Source of the DNA: Oscillospiraceae bacterium
Lineage (GTDB): Bacteria > Bacillota > Clostridia > Oscillospirales > Ruminococcaceae
Direction: 5' to 3'
DNA: 45,602 nt
Assembly (NCBI GenBank): GCA_022508965.1
Contig: JAFLUD010000006.1
Location: forward strand, 1-45,602
Below the pieces are notes generated by a model. It was not told where the DNA came from and did not search any database. It was given only the letters and a program-made list of their open reading frames with translations. Below, one piece after another: positions 7,257 through 14,037 of this stretch. A program made the position numbers and the translations under genes. Positions within the stretch are counted from its first letter, which is position 1; each line of letters begins with the position of its first letter.

Positions 7257-7901
7257 ATGGAAAACAATGGTAAAAAGTCGAAGAAATTTGACGTGCGCAG
7301 ACTGGTGTTCACTGCGCTGATGGGAGCGCTGTCCATAGTGCTTTCGGAGGTGCCGAAGTTCTCGGTGCCGATGATGCCGAGCTATATCAGGTTCGAGTTC
7401 TCGGACGTGCCGGCGATGCTGGCGGCGCTTACGATGGGGCCGGTGTCGGGCGTGTTCGTAGTCCTTCTGAAGAACTTCTGGGGCTTGTTTACCACAAGCA
7501 CGGCGGGCGTCGGCGAGCTGTCGAACTTCATTCTCAGTACGGCTCTGGTGTTGCCTGCGGGGTTTATCGCCCACAAGACGCCCAAGATCTCGAGGGCGGT
7601 TATCGGGTGCCTGTCGGGCGCGGTTCTGATGGCTCTGGTGAGCTTCCCGTCGAACTATTTCATCGTCTACCCGGCGTACATGAAGGCAATGTCGCTTGAC
7701 ACGATCATCGGGAAGTATCAGGATATTGTCCCTGGTGTGAGCGGGCTTGCTCAGTGTCTGGTGATCTTCAATATGCCGTTTACCTTCGTAAAGGGCTTGG
7801 TTGCCGCGATCGTCGCGGTAGTCCTCTACAAAAAGCTCCGACCGATCTTTAACGGTATGTACCGCCCTCAAGGCGGAGAATCCCCAAAGTCCGCTGTTTG
7901 A
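7257..7901 (+). CDS. ribU: Riboflavin ECF transporter substrate-binding subunit RibU
   Basis: A 214-residue integral membrane protein with about six hydrophobic segments, the S component of an energy-coupling-factor transporter that captures riboflavin. The preceding FMN riboswitch, together with the KNFWGLFTTSTAGVGELSNF segment typical of RibU, supports the substrate. The ATPase and T subunits are not in this window and are presumably shared and encoded elsewhere. AAAGGAG lies 8 bases before ATG 7257. The last ~15 residues (GMYRPQGGESPKSAV) are encoded inside the palindrome-rich tract that starts near 7862, so the native C-terminus has probably been replaced or extended by repeat sequence. 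Confidence 0.93.
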   Translation: MENNGKKSKKFDVRRLVFTALMGALSIVLSEVPKFSVPMMPSYIRFEFSDVPAMLAALTMGPVSGVFVVLLKNFWGLFTTSTAGVGELSNFILSTALVLPAGFIAHKTPKISRAVIGCLSGAVLMALVSFPSNYFIVYPAYMKAMSLDTIIGKYQDIVPGVSGLAQCLVIFNMPFTFVKGLVAAIVAVVLYKKLRPIFNGMYRPQGGESPKSAV

Positions 7902-8120
7902 CGCGGTTTCGCGGCGCTTGGGGGCGCTCGGCGAGCGAAGCAAGTGAGCCAAAGCCACGAATGCGGTGAACGCCCCCACCGCACGCAGCCGTGTTCCGTG
8001 ACGCAGACGGCGCGGGCGCGCAATTCGCAAAGCGAATTCCCACTGCAACGCAGTGGGGTTTTCCGCGAAGCGGAAAACGCGCGCCCGCTCCACGCTGCCA
8101 TGCGCAGCCGTGTTCCGGGG
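7862..8120. repeat. Palindrome-rich repeat tract after ribU
   Basis: A run of nested inverted repeats. CCGCC/GGCGG (7862-7876), CCCCAA (7882-7887) with TTGGGG (7918-7923), GGGGGCG (7920-7926) with CGCCCCC (7971-7977), CGCTC/GAGCG (7925-7937), TGCGGTG (7962-7968) with CACCGCA (7977-7983), then the four-way junction at 8012-8088. A 15-bp direct repeat, CGCAGCCGTGTTCCG, flanks the junction at 7984-7998 and 8103-8117. No gene is evident. From ~8120 to 8305 I see nothing identifiable. Confidence 0.7.
8012..8088. repeat. Gap-free four-way-junction (cloverleaf) element
   Basis: An outer stem GCGGGCGCGC (8012-8021) pairs perfectly with GCGCGCCCGC (8079-8088). Inside it, with no unpaired base between arms, are three perfect hairpins with three-base loops: AATTCGC-AAA-GCGAATT (8022-8038), CCCACTGC-AAC-GCAGTGGG (8039-8057) and GTTTTCCGC-GAA-GCGGAAAAC (8058-8078). 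All 34 base pairs are Watson-Crick. The last loop is GCGAAGC, known as an unusually stable DNA mini-hairpin. Confidence 0.85.
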
Positions 8121-8305
8121 GTCGGGAGCGTTTCCCTCTAGAGACGTTTTGCGATTGACGGCGTGTCCGCAGGCGGATCGCGGCGCGTTTAGGGTGATGC
8201 GGTTCCTAGAAAAAACAAGCCGCGCACTGAGCCGCAGCCCACAGGTATTCCCCGAAAATTCCCACCAAAAAACAAACGGCAGTCCGTATCTGAGAAAGGA
8301 TCGTT

Positions 8306-8851
8306 ATGTCCCTGAAATCGGCATTCCTTCACTTTAAAACAATAACGCGCCACCGCCACCGGGTCATCGCGCACTGCGCCAAGGCCGGAATACTGCGGCA
8401 GGGCTTGCTTCACGATCTGTCGAAATACTCGCCGTCGGAGTTTTTGCCGGGAGCCAGGTTCTATGTCGGAACGCGTTCTCCGAATGAGGCGGAACGCGAG
8501 GAATACGGCTACTCGCTCGCGTGGATGCACCACAAGGGCAGAAACCGCCACCACTTCGAATACTGGACCGACTATAATCCCAAAACAAAACAGCCAGAAC
8601 CCGTTAAAATGCCGCTGCGATATGTCGCGGAGATGTTCTGCGACAGGGTCGCCGCAAGCAAGATATATCAGGGCAAGGACTACAAGCCCGATTCCGCGCT
8701 TAAGTATTTTATGCGGGGAAAGGCTCGCCGCAAGATCCACCCGGAGACCTCCGCGCTTCTGGAAAAGCTGCTGAAGATCCTCGCGGTCAAGGGCGAGGAC
8801 GCCGCGTTCGCGTATCTGCGGTATCTGCTCAGGCGGAACAAGGAATACTGA
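8306..8851 (+). CDS. DUF5662 family protein
   Basis: A 181-residue soluble protein that matches my memory of DUF5662: HDLSKYSPSEFLPGARFY near residue 36, GTRSPNEAEREEYGYS, AWMHHKGRNRHHFEYW, then MFCDRVAASKIYQGKDY. The many conserved His and Asp residues, including HDLSK and HHKGRNRHH, suggest a metal-dependent, HD-like hydrolase, but this is inference. Function is unknown. GAAAGGA precedes ATG 8306. It stands alone, downstream of the palindromic tract. Confidence 0.8.
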   Translation: MSLKSAFLHFKTITRHRHRVIAHCAKAGILRQGLLHDLSKYSPSEFLPGARFYVGTRSPNEAEREEYGYSLAWMHHKGRNRHHFEYWTDYNPKTKQPEPVKMPLRYVAEMFCDRVAASKIYQGKDYKPDSALKYFMRGKARRKIHPETSALLEKLLKILAVKGEDAAFAYLRYLLRRNKEY

Positions 8852-8947
8852 GAACTTCTTCCTTGCTTGTGAAGGCAGAAGAGTTTGATATTTTATGGTT
8901 TTTTATGGTATATTTTTAATTATATAAATTAAATTTGAGAGGGTATT

Positions 8948-9517
8948 ATGAGTTCAGATAATAATAGAGAATCTAGGTTAATATGCGAAAGCTGTGGCGG
9001 TATACTTGAGGTTGATCCCACAAAAACAATTGCAAGATGTCCATTTTGTGGGACCTGCTATTCCGTTTCGGGTTTGCTTAACGAAAGCGACGAGGTTAAA
9101 ATTGCGAAAATACAATTTCAAGCATATCGTGATGTTGAACTAGGAAGACAGCAAGTAGATATTCTGAAAGAGAAGAATGAAGCGGAGAGATTGCGACAAC
9201 AGTCAGAAAGAGATAAACGCCAAGAACAAATGGAACGTGCTAAAGCGTTTAGAAACGGTGATGTGGGGAAGGTGCTTGTAATTCTGGCGATAATAGGATT
9301 GTTTCATTTTATTTTTTATTTTACTATCAAAAACATTTGGGGATGTTTCCTTGCAGTAGCTATGATAATTCTACTGTTCTTTTCGTTTGTTTTAGGCTAC
9401 ATAGGTAAAAGACTTTATATTATTCCGGCAATATTGGGCGTAGCTTTATTAATTCCATTGTGGACAACCTGTATTAACACAACAGACTGCATGCCTAAAT
9501 TTTATGGATTAAATTAA
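8948..9517 (+). CDS. Zinc-ribbon membrane protein, AT-rich, probably acquired
   Basis: A 189-residue protein with an N-terminal zinc ribbon (CESCGG at residues 14-19 and CPFCGTCY from 31), a charged Glu/Arg/Gln-rich probable coiled coil (about 60-98), and three C-terminal hydrophobic segments (about 109-127, 131-153, 160-176). No function can be assigned. The gene and its upstream 96 bases are much more AT-rich than the neighbours and use A/T-ending codons such as ATA, TTA and AGA, which suggests recent acquisition. It is transcribed alone: promoter-like AT-rich DNA lies upstream and a terminator lies downstream at 9530-9556. Confidence 0.8.
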   Translation: MSSDNNRESRLICESCGGILEVDPTKTIARCPFCGTCYSVSGLLNESDEVKIAKIQFQAYRDVELGRQQVDILKEKNEAERLRQQSERDKRQEQMERAKAFRNGDVGKVLVILAIIGLFHFIFYFTIKNIWGCFLAVAMIILLFFSFVLGYIGKRLYIIPAILGVALLIPLWTTCINTTDCMPKFYGLN

Positions 9518-9529
9518 TATAAATCCTCT

Positions 9530-9556
9530 GCCCGACAATGACCGGGCGGTTTTTTC
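9530..9556 (+). terminator. Terminator after the zinc-ribbon gene
   Basis: GCCCG (9530-9534) pairs with CGGGC (9543-9547), followed by GG and seven T. Short stem but a good T tract. Confidence 0.65.
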
Positions 9557-9578
9557 CTTAAACTATTCCCCGGGGGTA

Positions 9579-9607
9579 TTGACAACGGGGTGTTTCTCGA
9601 CTATAAT
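9579..9607 (+). promoter_or_regulatory. Promoter of the Ser-rich lipoprotein gene
   Basis: Perfect TTGACA (9579-9584), 17-base spacer, perfect TATAAT (9602-9607). Confidence 0.88.
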
Positions 9608-9641
9608 ATTATTAACAAATATTTTTCGGGAGGTATACATA

Positions 9642-10325
9642 ATGAAAAAAATTACGGCGATTTTTCTTGCGGCTGTCATGACTCTGTCGCTGGCAGGGTG
9701 CGCTACCAAAGAAGGAACGAGCAGCGATCTGTCCGATTCTTCTTCCTCGACTACCTCGTCTAGCAAATCAAGCAGCAAGTCTTCGAGCTCTTCCGAGTTC
9801 CCCGAGGAACCTGCGGAAAGCTCCACTGTGAGCACTCCGGAGGAGTCTTCGAGCAGCAGTTCGAGCACAAGCTCCGAAGCTCCCAAGCCCGCGGAGCAAA
9901 GCACGACCACATCGTCGTCGGTTCCCGAAAGCAGCAGCAAACAGTCAAGCTCGACTGTTCCAAAAGATCCGCAGAGCAGTTCTCAGTCGACTGCAAGCAG
10001 CACGAAGTCAAGCTCCAGTGTTCCCGCAAAAGATCCCGAGCCTGCTGTAAGCGACGACACCGTTCGCCCGGAGGTAAAGTTACTTACGGAGCAGTACATA
10101 AAGGTCGTTGAGAAGATGATCGAGTTCTCGGAGAAATACGAGGGCTATGAAGCCGATGATATCCCCGAGGAGGCTAAGCAGGAGGCGGAAAAGCTCGCGG
10201 GACAGTTTTTGGGCGTTGTATTTGGACTTGCGTCGCTTGGCGAAGTGACTCCCGCCGAAGAAGAATACATGAATAAGGCTCTCGAGCCGTATAAGGATAA
10301 GCTGGAACAAATGGAAAACACATAA
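9642..10325 (+). CDS. Ser-rich lipoprotein of unknown function
   Basis: A 227-residue secreted lipoprotein. The signal sequence MKKITAIFLAAVMTLSLAGC ends in a lipobox (LAGC, Cys20). A ~110-residue linker of Ser, Thr, Glu and Pro runs to about residue 135, followed by a small mostly helical acidic domain (about 140-227) that I do not recognise. ATG 9642 has GGGAGG at 9628-9633; an upstream in-frame start at 9579 would lie on the promoter and is rejected. The linker would hold the C-terminal domain away from the membrane, through the wall. It is followed at once by structured element copy 1 and a terminator. Confidence 0.85.
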   Translation: MKKITAIFLAAVMTLSLAGCATKEGTSSDLSDSSSSTTSSSKSSSKSSSSSEFPEEPAESSTVSTPEESSSSSSSTSSEAPKPAEQSTTTSSSVPESSSKQSSSTVPKDPQSSSQSTASSTKSSSSVPAKDPEPAVSDDTVRPEVKLLTEQYIKVVEKMIEFSEKYEGYEADDIPEEAKQEAEKLAGQFLGVVFGLASLGEVTPAEEEYMNKALEPYKDKLEQMENT

Positions 10326-10431
10326 AAGACTTCCGATAAGCCCTCATCTACTTCGTCAGCCGCATCTCGGCAGCCACAACGGCTAGCCGAGACGCGGCTT
10401 CCTTGTATCTGAGGGCTTCTCGGAAGTCTTT
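10325..10431 (+). ncRNA. Structured element, copy 1 (candidate RNA)
   Basis: A long bulged hairpin. P1 AAAGACTTCCGA (10325-10336) with TCGGAAGTCTTT (10420-10431), a T/C mismatch, P2 AAGCCCTCA (10338-10346) with TGAGGGCTT (10410-10418), an 11/10-base internal loop, then P3 AGCCGC (10358-10363) with GCGGCT (10394-10399), TCTCGGC (10365-10371) with GCCGAGA (10386-10392), AGCC with GGCT, and an ACAAC loop. Copy 2 at 37528-37632 keeps the shape with compensatory changes. It starts at the stop codon of the lipoprotein gene and is followed by a terminator, so it would be part of that mRNA's 3' end. The orientation of function is not proven. Confidence 0.7.
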
Positions 10432-10442
10432 AAAGTGACTGT

Positions 10443-10471
10443 GACCGCTCGACTTTTGTCGGGCGGTTTTT
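10443..10471 (+). terminator. Terminator after structured element copy 1
   Basis: ACCGCTCGAC (10444-10453) pairs with GTCGGGCGGT (10458-10467), one G-U pair, TTTT loop, then a T run. It ends the lipoprotein transcript. Confidence 0.85.
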
Positions 10472-10482
10472 ACTGTTAACTG

Positions 10483-11361
10483 TCAACTGCTAAGTTCGGC
10501 GTTCGGGTAGAATACCTCGAGTATCTCCTCGGCGGTGCTGCCGGAGTTTGCGAGAAATATCGCGGCGTTGACGCTCATGCCGCGGTTTTCGCCCCAGCCC
10601 TTGCAGGTGAAATAGAACTTATCCTCGCGGTATTCCACATATATCGCGGTGCTCCTCAAAGAAAGCAGGCGGCGAAGCTCCGCGCCTGTGAGCCGAGTGC
10701 CGCAGCAGTCTATAAACAAGAGCGTTCCCGTGTCGGCGTAGACGGGGTCGGAAAACCACTCGCCGAAATTCCCCGAGACCTTGGAAAAGCCCATCGCGCG
10801 GCGCACCTCCTCGGGCGTATACGCGCTGCTGCTTTCGTAGCCCTTGGCGTTCATGTCGTTAAGCAGCGCGATCGACTCGGATACGGGCGGGGCGGCGTCG
10901 GTTTTGCCTGCCGAGATCTTGCACATCTGCGCGTTGAACGGCTCGCCTTCGTATGTCAGCCTCGGAAGCTCCTTTACAGCGGCGGTTATTTCCTTGGGAA
11001 CGGTCTTGTCCGGGTCGTAGGGGAAGTCCTCGCCCGCGGCGAAATCCGTGCCGTAATTCTCGACGGACTTTTTATTCTTCAGAGAATACATCGCGCGGCT
11101 GTGTTCGGCTATCGCTACCGCGCGAATCGCCTCGGGGTGCGGCTCGGCGCCGCTTGGCAAAAGTCCGCGGACGCAGCCCGCGAGAAATTCCTCGTAGCTT
11201 ACGATCAGTATTTCGTTCTTCTCGGGGAACAGCACGCTTACGCTTTGCGGCGGCTCTTCGTCGGGCAATTTTTTCATGCTTGTGACCTTCAGCATCACAA
11301 ACACCGTTATCAGCAGCAGCACCAACGCTGCCGCAGACACGATCGTTATCTTTTTGGGCAT
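10483..11361 (-). CDS. SpoIID/LytB-domain protein, divergent
   Basis: A 292-residue protein with an N-terminal membrane anchor (about residues 5-25) and a SpoIID/LytB-like domain. Recognisable pieces are SYEEFLAGCVRGLL and HPEAIRAVAIAEHSRAMYS (about 55-92), LTGAELRRLLSLRSTAI near 225, and the terminal GWGENRGMSVNAAIFLANSG and EILEVFYPNAEL. SpoIID is a lytic transglycosylase used in engulfment. The usual AAEMP stretch with the catalytic Glu reads LPSGAEP here, and the usual GHGxGMSQ reads GENRGMSVN, so activity may be changed or lost. AAGGAG precedes the ATG. The stop codon lies inside a short TGACAGT-type repeat. Confidence 0.78.
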   Translation of the reverse strand: MPKKITIVSAAALVLLLITVFVMLKVTSMKKLPDEEPPQSVSVLFPEKNEILIVSYEEFLAGCVRGLLPSGAEPHPEAIRAVAIAEHSRAMYSLKNKKSVENYGTDFAAGEDFPYDPDKTVPKEITAAVKELPRLTYEGEPFNAQMCKISAGKTDAAPPVSESIALLNDMNAKGYESSSAYTPEEVRRAMGFSKVSGNFGEWFSDPVYADTGTLLFIDCCGTRLTGAELRRLLSLRSTAIYVEYREDKFYFTCKGWGENRGMSVNAAIFLANSGSTAEEILEVFYPNAELSS

Positions 11362-11467
11362 TAAGATTTCTCCTTATACTTTAGGATGTATGCTCCTTGT
11401 CGGAGGCGCGGATAATTCTCAGATGTGCGTTTTGCAATATCCGAGCGGCGATTATTCATAAATGCAC

Positions 11468-11496
11468 TTGACTTTATCGGAAAAATATAGTATAAT
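11468..11496 (+). promoter_or_regulatory. Promoter of citrate synthase
   Basis: TTGACT (11468-11473), 17-base spacer, TATAAT (11491-11496). Confidence 0.82.
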
Positions 11497-11537
11497 GGAA
11501 TTTATAGATGGATAATTTGAATAAAGGGTGTGCGTTT

Positions 11538-12914
11538 ATGGACAAAATTTTAGACAAGATCGAAGAACTGAAGGATACCGACAAGTTCCGCCGGATGTGC
11601 GAGGATTTCGTTGACAACAGCGTTATCGACGGCTCGCTTTACAACAAGTTCAACGTAAAGCGCGGGCTTCGTAACGCCGACGGCTCGGGCGTTGTGGCGG
11701 GCATCACTAACGTCTGCTGCGTTCACGGTTACGTTATCAGCGAGGGCGACAAACTGCCTATCGAGGGCGAGCTTATCTACCGCGGCTACAACGTGCGCGA
11801 CCTTGTAAAGGGCGTTATAAACGAAAAGCGCTTCGGTTATGAGGAAGTGGCTTATCTGCTGCTGCTGGGAGTTCTTCCGAACAGGGAGGAGCTGGCGGGC
11901 TTTTCTAAGCTGATCGCAGAATACCGCGAGCTTCCGCCGTATTTTGCCGAGGACGTGATAATGAGAAATCCCTCGCCGAATATCATGAACAAAATGCAGC
12001 AGTCGGTGCTGACTCTTTACAGCTATGACAGCGATCCCGAAAACAATTCCCCGGAAATAGAGATGCTTCAGGCGATCTCGGTCATCTCCAAGCTCCCCGC
12101 TATTATGGTGGCGTCTTATCAGGCGGTGAGAAGATTCTATCACAAAGAATCTATGGTAATGCACCAGATCAACAAGGAAGAGAGCCTGGCGGAGAGTATT
12201 CTTTCGACGCTGCGCGACGACCGCGCTTATACTCCCGAGGAGGCGAGGTTGCTGGATCTGTGTCTCATGCTTCACGCGGAGCACGGCGGCGGTAACAACT
12301 CCACCTTTACCTGCCGCACCGTTTCTTCGTCGGGAACGGATGCGTATTCGGCGTATGCGGCGGCTATCGGTTCGCTTAAAGGTCCCCGTCACGGCGGTGC
12401 GAACATCAAGGTCATGGAGATGCTCGACTATGTTAAATCGGGCGTTAAGAACTGGGAGGACGACGACGAGGTTCGCGCGTATCTGCGCAGTATTCTCAGA
12501 AAAGAAGCTGCCGACAGGTCCGGGCTTATCTACGGCATGGGTCACGCGGTCTACACGCTGTCCGACCCGCGCGCGGTAATCCTCAAAGCAAACGCTATGG
12601 AGCTTGCGAAGGGAACCGATTTTGAGCGTGAATTTAAGCTGCTGGACAGCATCGAGCGCCTTACTCCCGAGGTCTTTAAAGAGGAACGCGGGGACATAAA
12701 AAATATATGCGCGAATGTTGATATGTATTCGGGGCTTGTTTACAAAATGCTGAAGATACCCGTGGAGATGTATACGGCGCTGTTCGCGTGCGCGAGAATG
12801 GCGGGCTGGTGCGCTCACAGAATGGAAGAGATGATCAACGGCAAGCGCATTATCCGCCCCGCTTACAAGGCGATCGCGGAGAACAAGGACTATGTTCCTC
12901 TCGGCGAACGCTGA
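11538..12914 (+). CDS. gltA: Citrate synthase
   Basis: Condenses oxaloacetate and acetyl-CoA to citrate. The 458-residue product has the catalytic signatures HAEHGGGNNSTFTCR, GPRHGGANIKVMEML (active-site His) and YGMGHAVYTLSDPRA (second His), followed by the catalytic-Asp region and an Arg near RMAGWCAHRMEE. It carries ~50 extra N-terminal residues compared with short enzymes, as in other Clostridia. The start at 11538 is chosen because GGGTG lies ~8 bases upstream; ATG 11508 would sit only ~12 bases after the -10. It is monocistronic; no aconitase or isocitrate dehydrogenase is next to it, so its pathway use (glutamate synthesis versus cycle) cannot be read here. Confidence 0.94.
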   Translation: MDKILDKIEELKDTDKFRRMCEDFVDNSVIDGSLYNKFNVKRGLRNADGSGVVAGITNVCCVHGYVISEGDKLPIEGELIYRGYNVRDLVKGVINEKRFGYEEVAYLLLLGVLPNREELAGFSKLIAEYRELPPYFAEDVIMRNPSPNIMNKMQQSVLTLYSYDSDPENNSPEIEMLQAISVISKLPAIMVASYQAVRRFYHKESMVMHQINKEESLAESILSTLRDDRAYTPEEARLLDLCLMLHAEHGGGNNSTFTCRTVSSSGTDAYSAYAAAIGSLKGPRHGGANIKVMEMLDYVKSGVKNWEDDDEVRAYLRSILRKEAADRSGLIYGMGHAVYTLSDPRAVILKANAMELAKGTDFEREFKLLDSIERLTPEVFKEERGDIKNICANVDMYSGLVYKMLKIPVEMYTALFACARMAGWCAHRMEEMINGKRIIRPAYKAIAENKDYVPLGER

Positions 12915-12928
12915 GCTTATTATTCCCC

Positions 12929-12957
12929 TTGACAAATACATTGATTTGTTATATAAT
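12929..12957 (+). promoter_or_regulatory. Promoter of the 13003 membrane-protein gene
   Basis: Perfect TTGACA (12929-12934), 17-base spacer, perfect TATAAT (12952-12957). Confidence 0.87.
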
Positions 12958-13002
12958 TATCTTATAATTTCTTAGTTTTATTGCTTGCAAGGGAGTTTTA
13001 CT

Positions 13003-13908
13003 ATGAGAAAAAGCGGCATAATGTTGCCTATTATAACGGCTGCGGGGGTCGTACTCGGCACCGCGGCGAGAATGCTCGGGATCGCTCGGACGGACATGAA
13101 AACGGGTCTGCTGAACCACGACAGCACGCTTTTATGCAATCTGCTGTACTACGGCGCGATTTTGCTGACGGCGGTCTGCGCGGTTTTGGCGGCGGGCTTC
13201 GGCGAGAACGGCGGGCTTCGTAGGGCAAAGGCTTCGGACATCGTGGACGGCAAGGCGATCGCTTTCGGCGCGGGGCTATTGCTCATCGCGCTGTGCGCGG
13301 CGTATGAGGGAATTTCTCAATTCGATCAATTAGGCGGGAACGGCTCCGGAGGAGGACTGAATCCGTCGGTATTCCTCATGATCATTGACCTCGCGTTTGC
13401 GCTGATATTGGGGATCATCGCGTTTGTGACGCTCTACAAAAAGGAATTTAAGCCGGGGCTTGGGTTCTCATACGCGTTCGGCGGGCTTTATTTCGTCGCG
13501 CGCGGAATTTACTGCTTTATGAACCGCATGGCTATCGCGACTTTCCCCGAATACCTCATCGAGGCGCTGAGCGTGGTTCTGGGAGCGCTGTTCTTCGTTA
13601 TGGCGGGGAAGCTGCTCTCGGGGAACGAGGGGCGGCTTACCAAGAACTTTTTCTGCGGCTGGGGCGCGGCGGTTTCGGCTATGACGCTTTCCTCCGCTAT
13701 CGCAACGGGGCTTGCGAAGCTGTTCTTTTCGGAGGAGATCTCCTTGCGGATCGTATTCTCGGCGGCAGAGGCAGAGAGGAATTTCCAGTTTTTGCACGGG
13801 ATCGACGCTTACTACCTCGCGTTTCCGCCGTTAGTTCACATTGCGGTTGGCGTTTTCGCTTTTGCGGGGATCTGCGCGCTTTGTTCTGCGGGTTCCCAAA
13901 ACGATTGA
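13003..13908 (+). CDS. Polytopic membrane protein of unknown function
   Basis: A 301-residue protein with about seven hydrophobic segments (near residues 5-24, 47-70, 85-105, 122-145, 153-175, 185-205 and 275-297) and a longer outward or inward loop around 225-270. No enzyme or transporter motif is visible and I do not recognise the family. AAGGGAG lies 8 bases before ATG 13003; an earlier in-frame start (12985) overlaps this site. It has its own promoter and its own terminator, so it is monocistronic. Confidence 0.75.
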   Translation: MRKSGIMLPIITAAGVVLGTAARMLGIARTDMKTGLLNHDSTLLCNLLYYGAILLTAVCAVLAAGFGENGGLRRAKASDIVDGKAIAFGAGLLLIALCAAYEGISQFDQLGGNGSGGGLNPSVFLMIIDLAFALILGIIAFVTLYKKEFKPGLGFSYAFGGLYFVARGIYCFMNRMAIATFPEYLIEALSVVLGALFFVMAGKLLSGNEGRLTKNFFCGWGAAVSAMTLSSAIATGLAKLFFSEEISLRIVFSAAEAERNFQFLHGIDAYYLAFPPLVHIAVGVFAFAGICALCSAGSQND

Positions 13909-13916
13909 CACGATTT

Positions 13917-13948
13917 AAACGGACTGTTTTAGTCCGTTTTTCTTTTTT
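13917..13948 (+). terminator. Terminator after the 13003 gene
   Basis: AAACGGACT (13917-13925) pairs with AGTCCGTTT (13931-13939), GTTTT loop, then TTCTTTTTT. Confidence 0.9.
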
Positions 13949-13970
13949 GTCGGTTGTTTGTAAAAAAGTA

Positions 13971-13999
13971 TTGCAATTTGTGTTCGATTGTGGTATAAT
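13971..13999 (+). promoter_or_regulatory. Promoter of the lipoprotein/two-component operon
   Basis: TTGCAA (13971-13976), 17-base spacer, perfect TATAAT (13994-13999). Confidence 0.78.
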
Positions 14000-14037
14000 A
14001 TGTATATATTGTGGTTCCTTAAAAAATGGAGGATTTC

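Noticed and set aside
6000-8200. Replication origin at the skew change
   Set aside because: No dnaA/dnaN genes, no cluster of DnaA boxes and no recognisable origin AT-rich repeats were seen. A composition change alone does not support calling an origin.
9720-10030. Tandem repeat or CRISPR-like array in the Ser-rich region
   Set aside because: The repetition is from Ser codons (AGC, TCG, TCT) in the lipoprotein linker. Units are irregular and there are no spacers.
11550-12941. A 463-codon minus-strand open frame opposite citrate synthase
   Set aside because: Antisense shadow of a well-supported enzyme; the translation is Arg/His/Val-rich with no recognisable domain.
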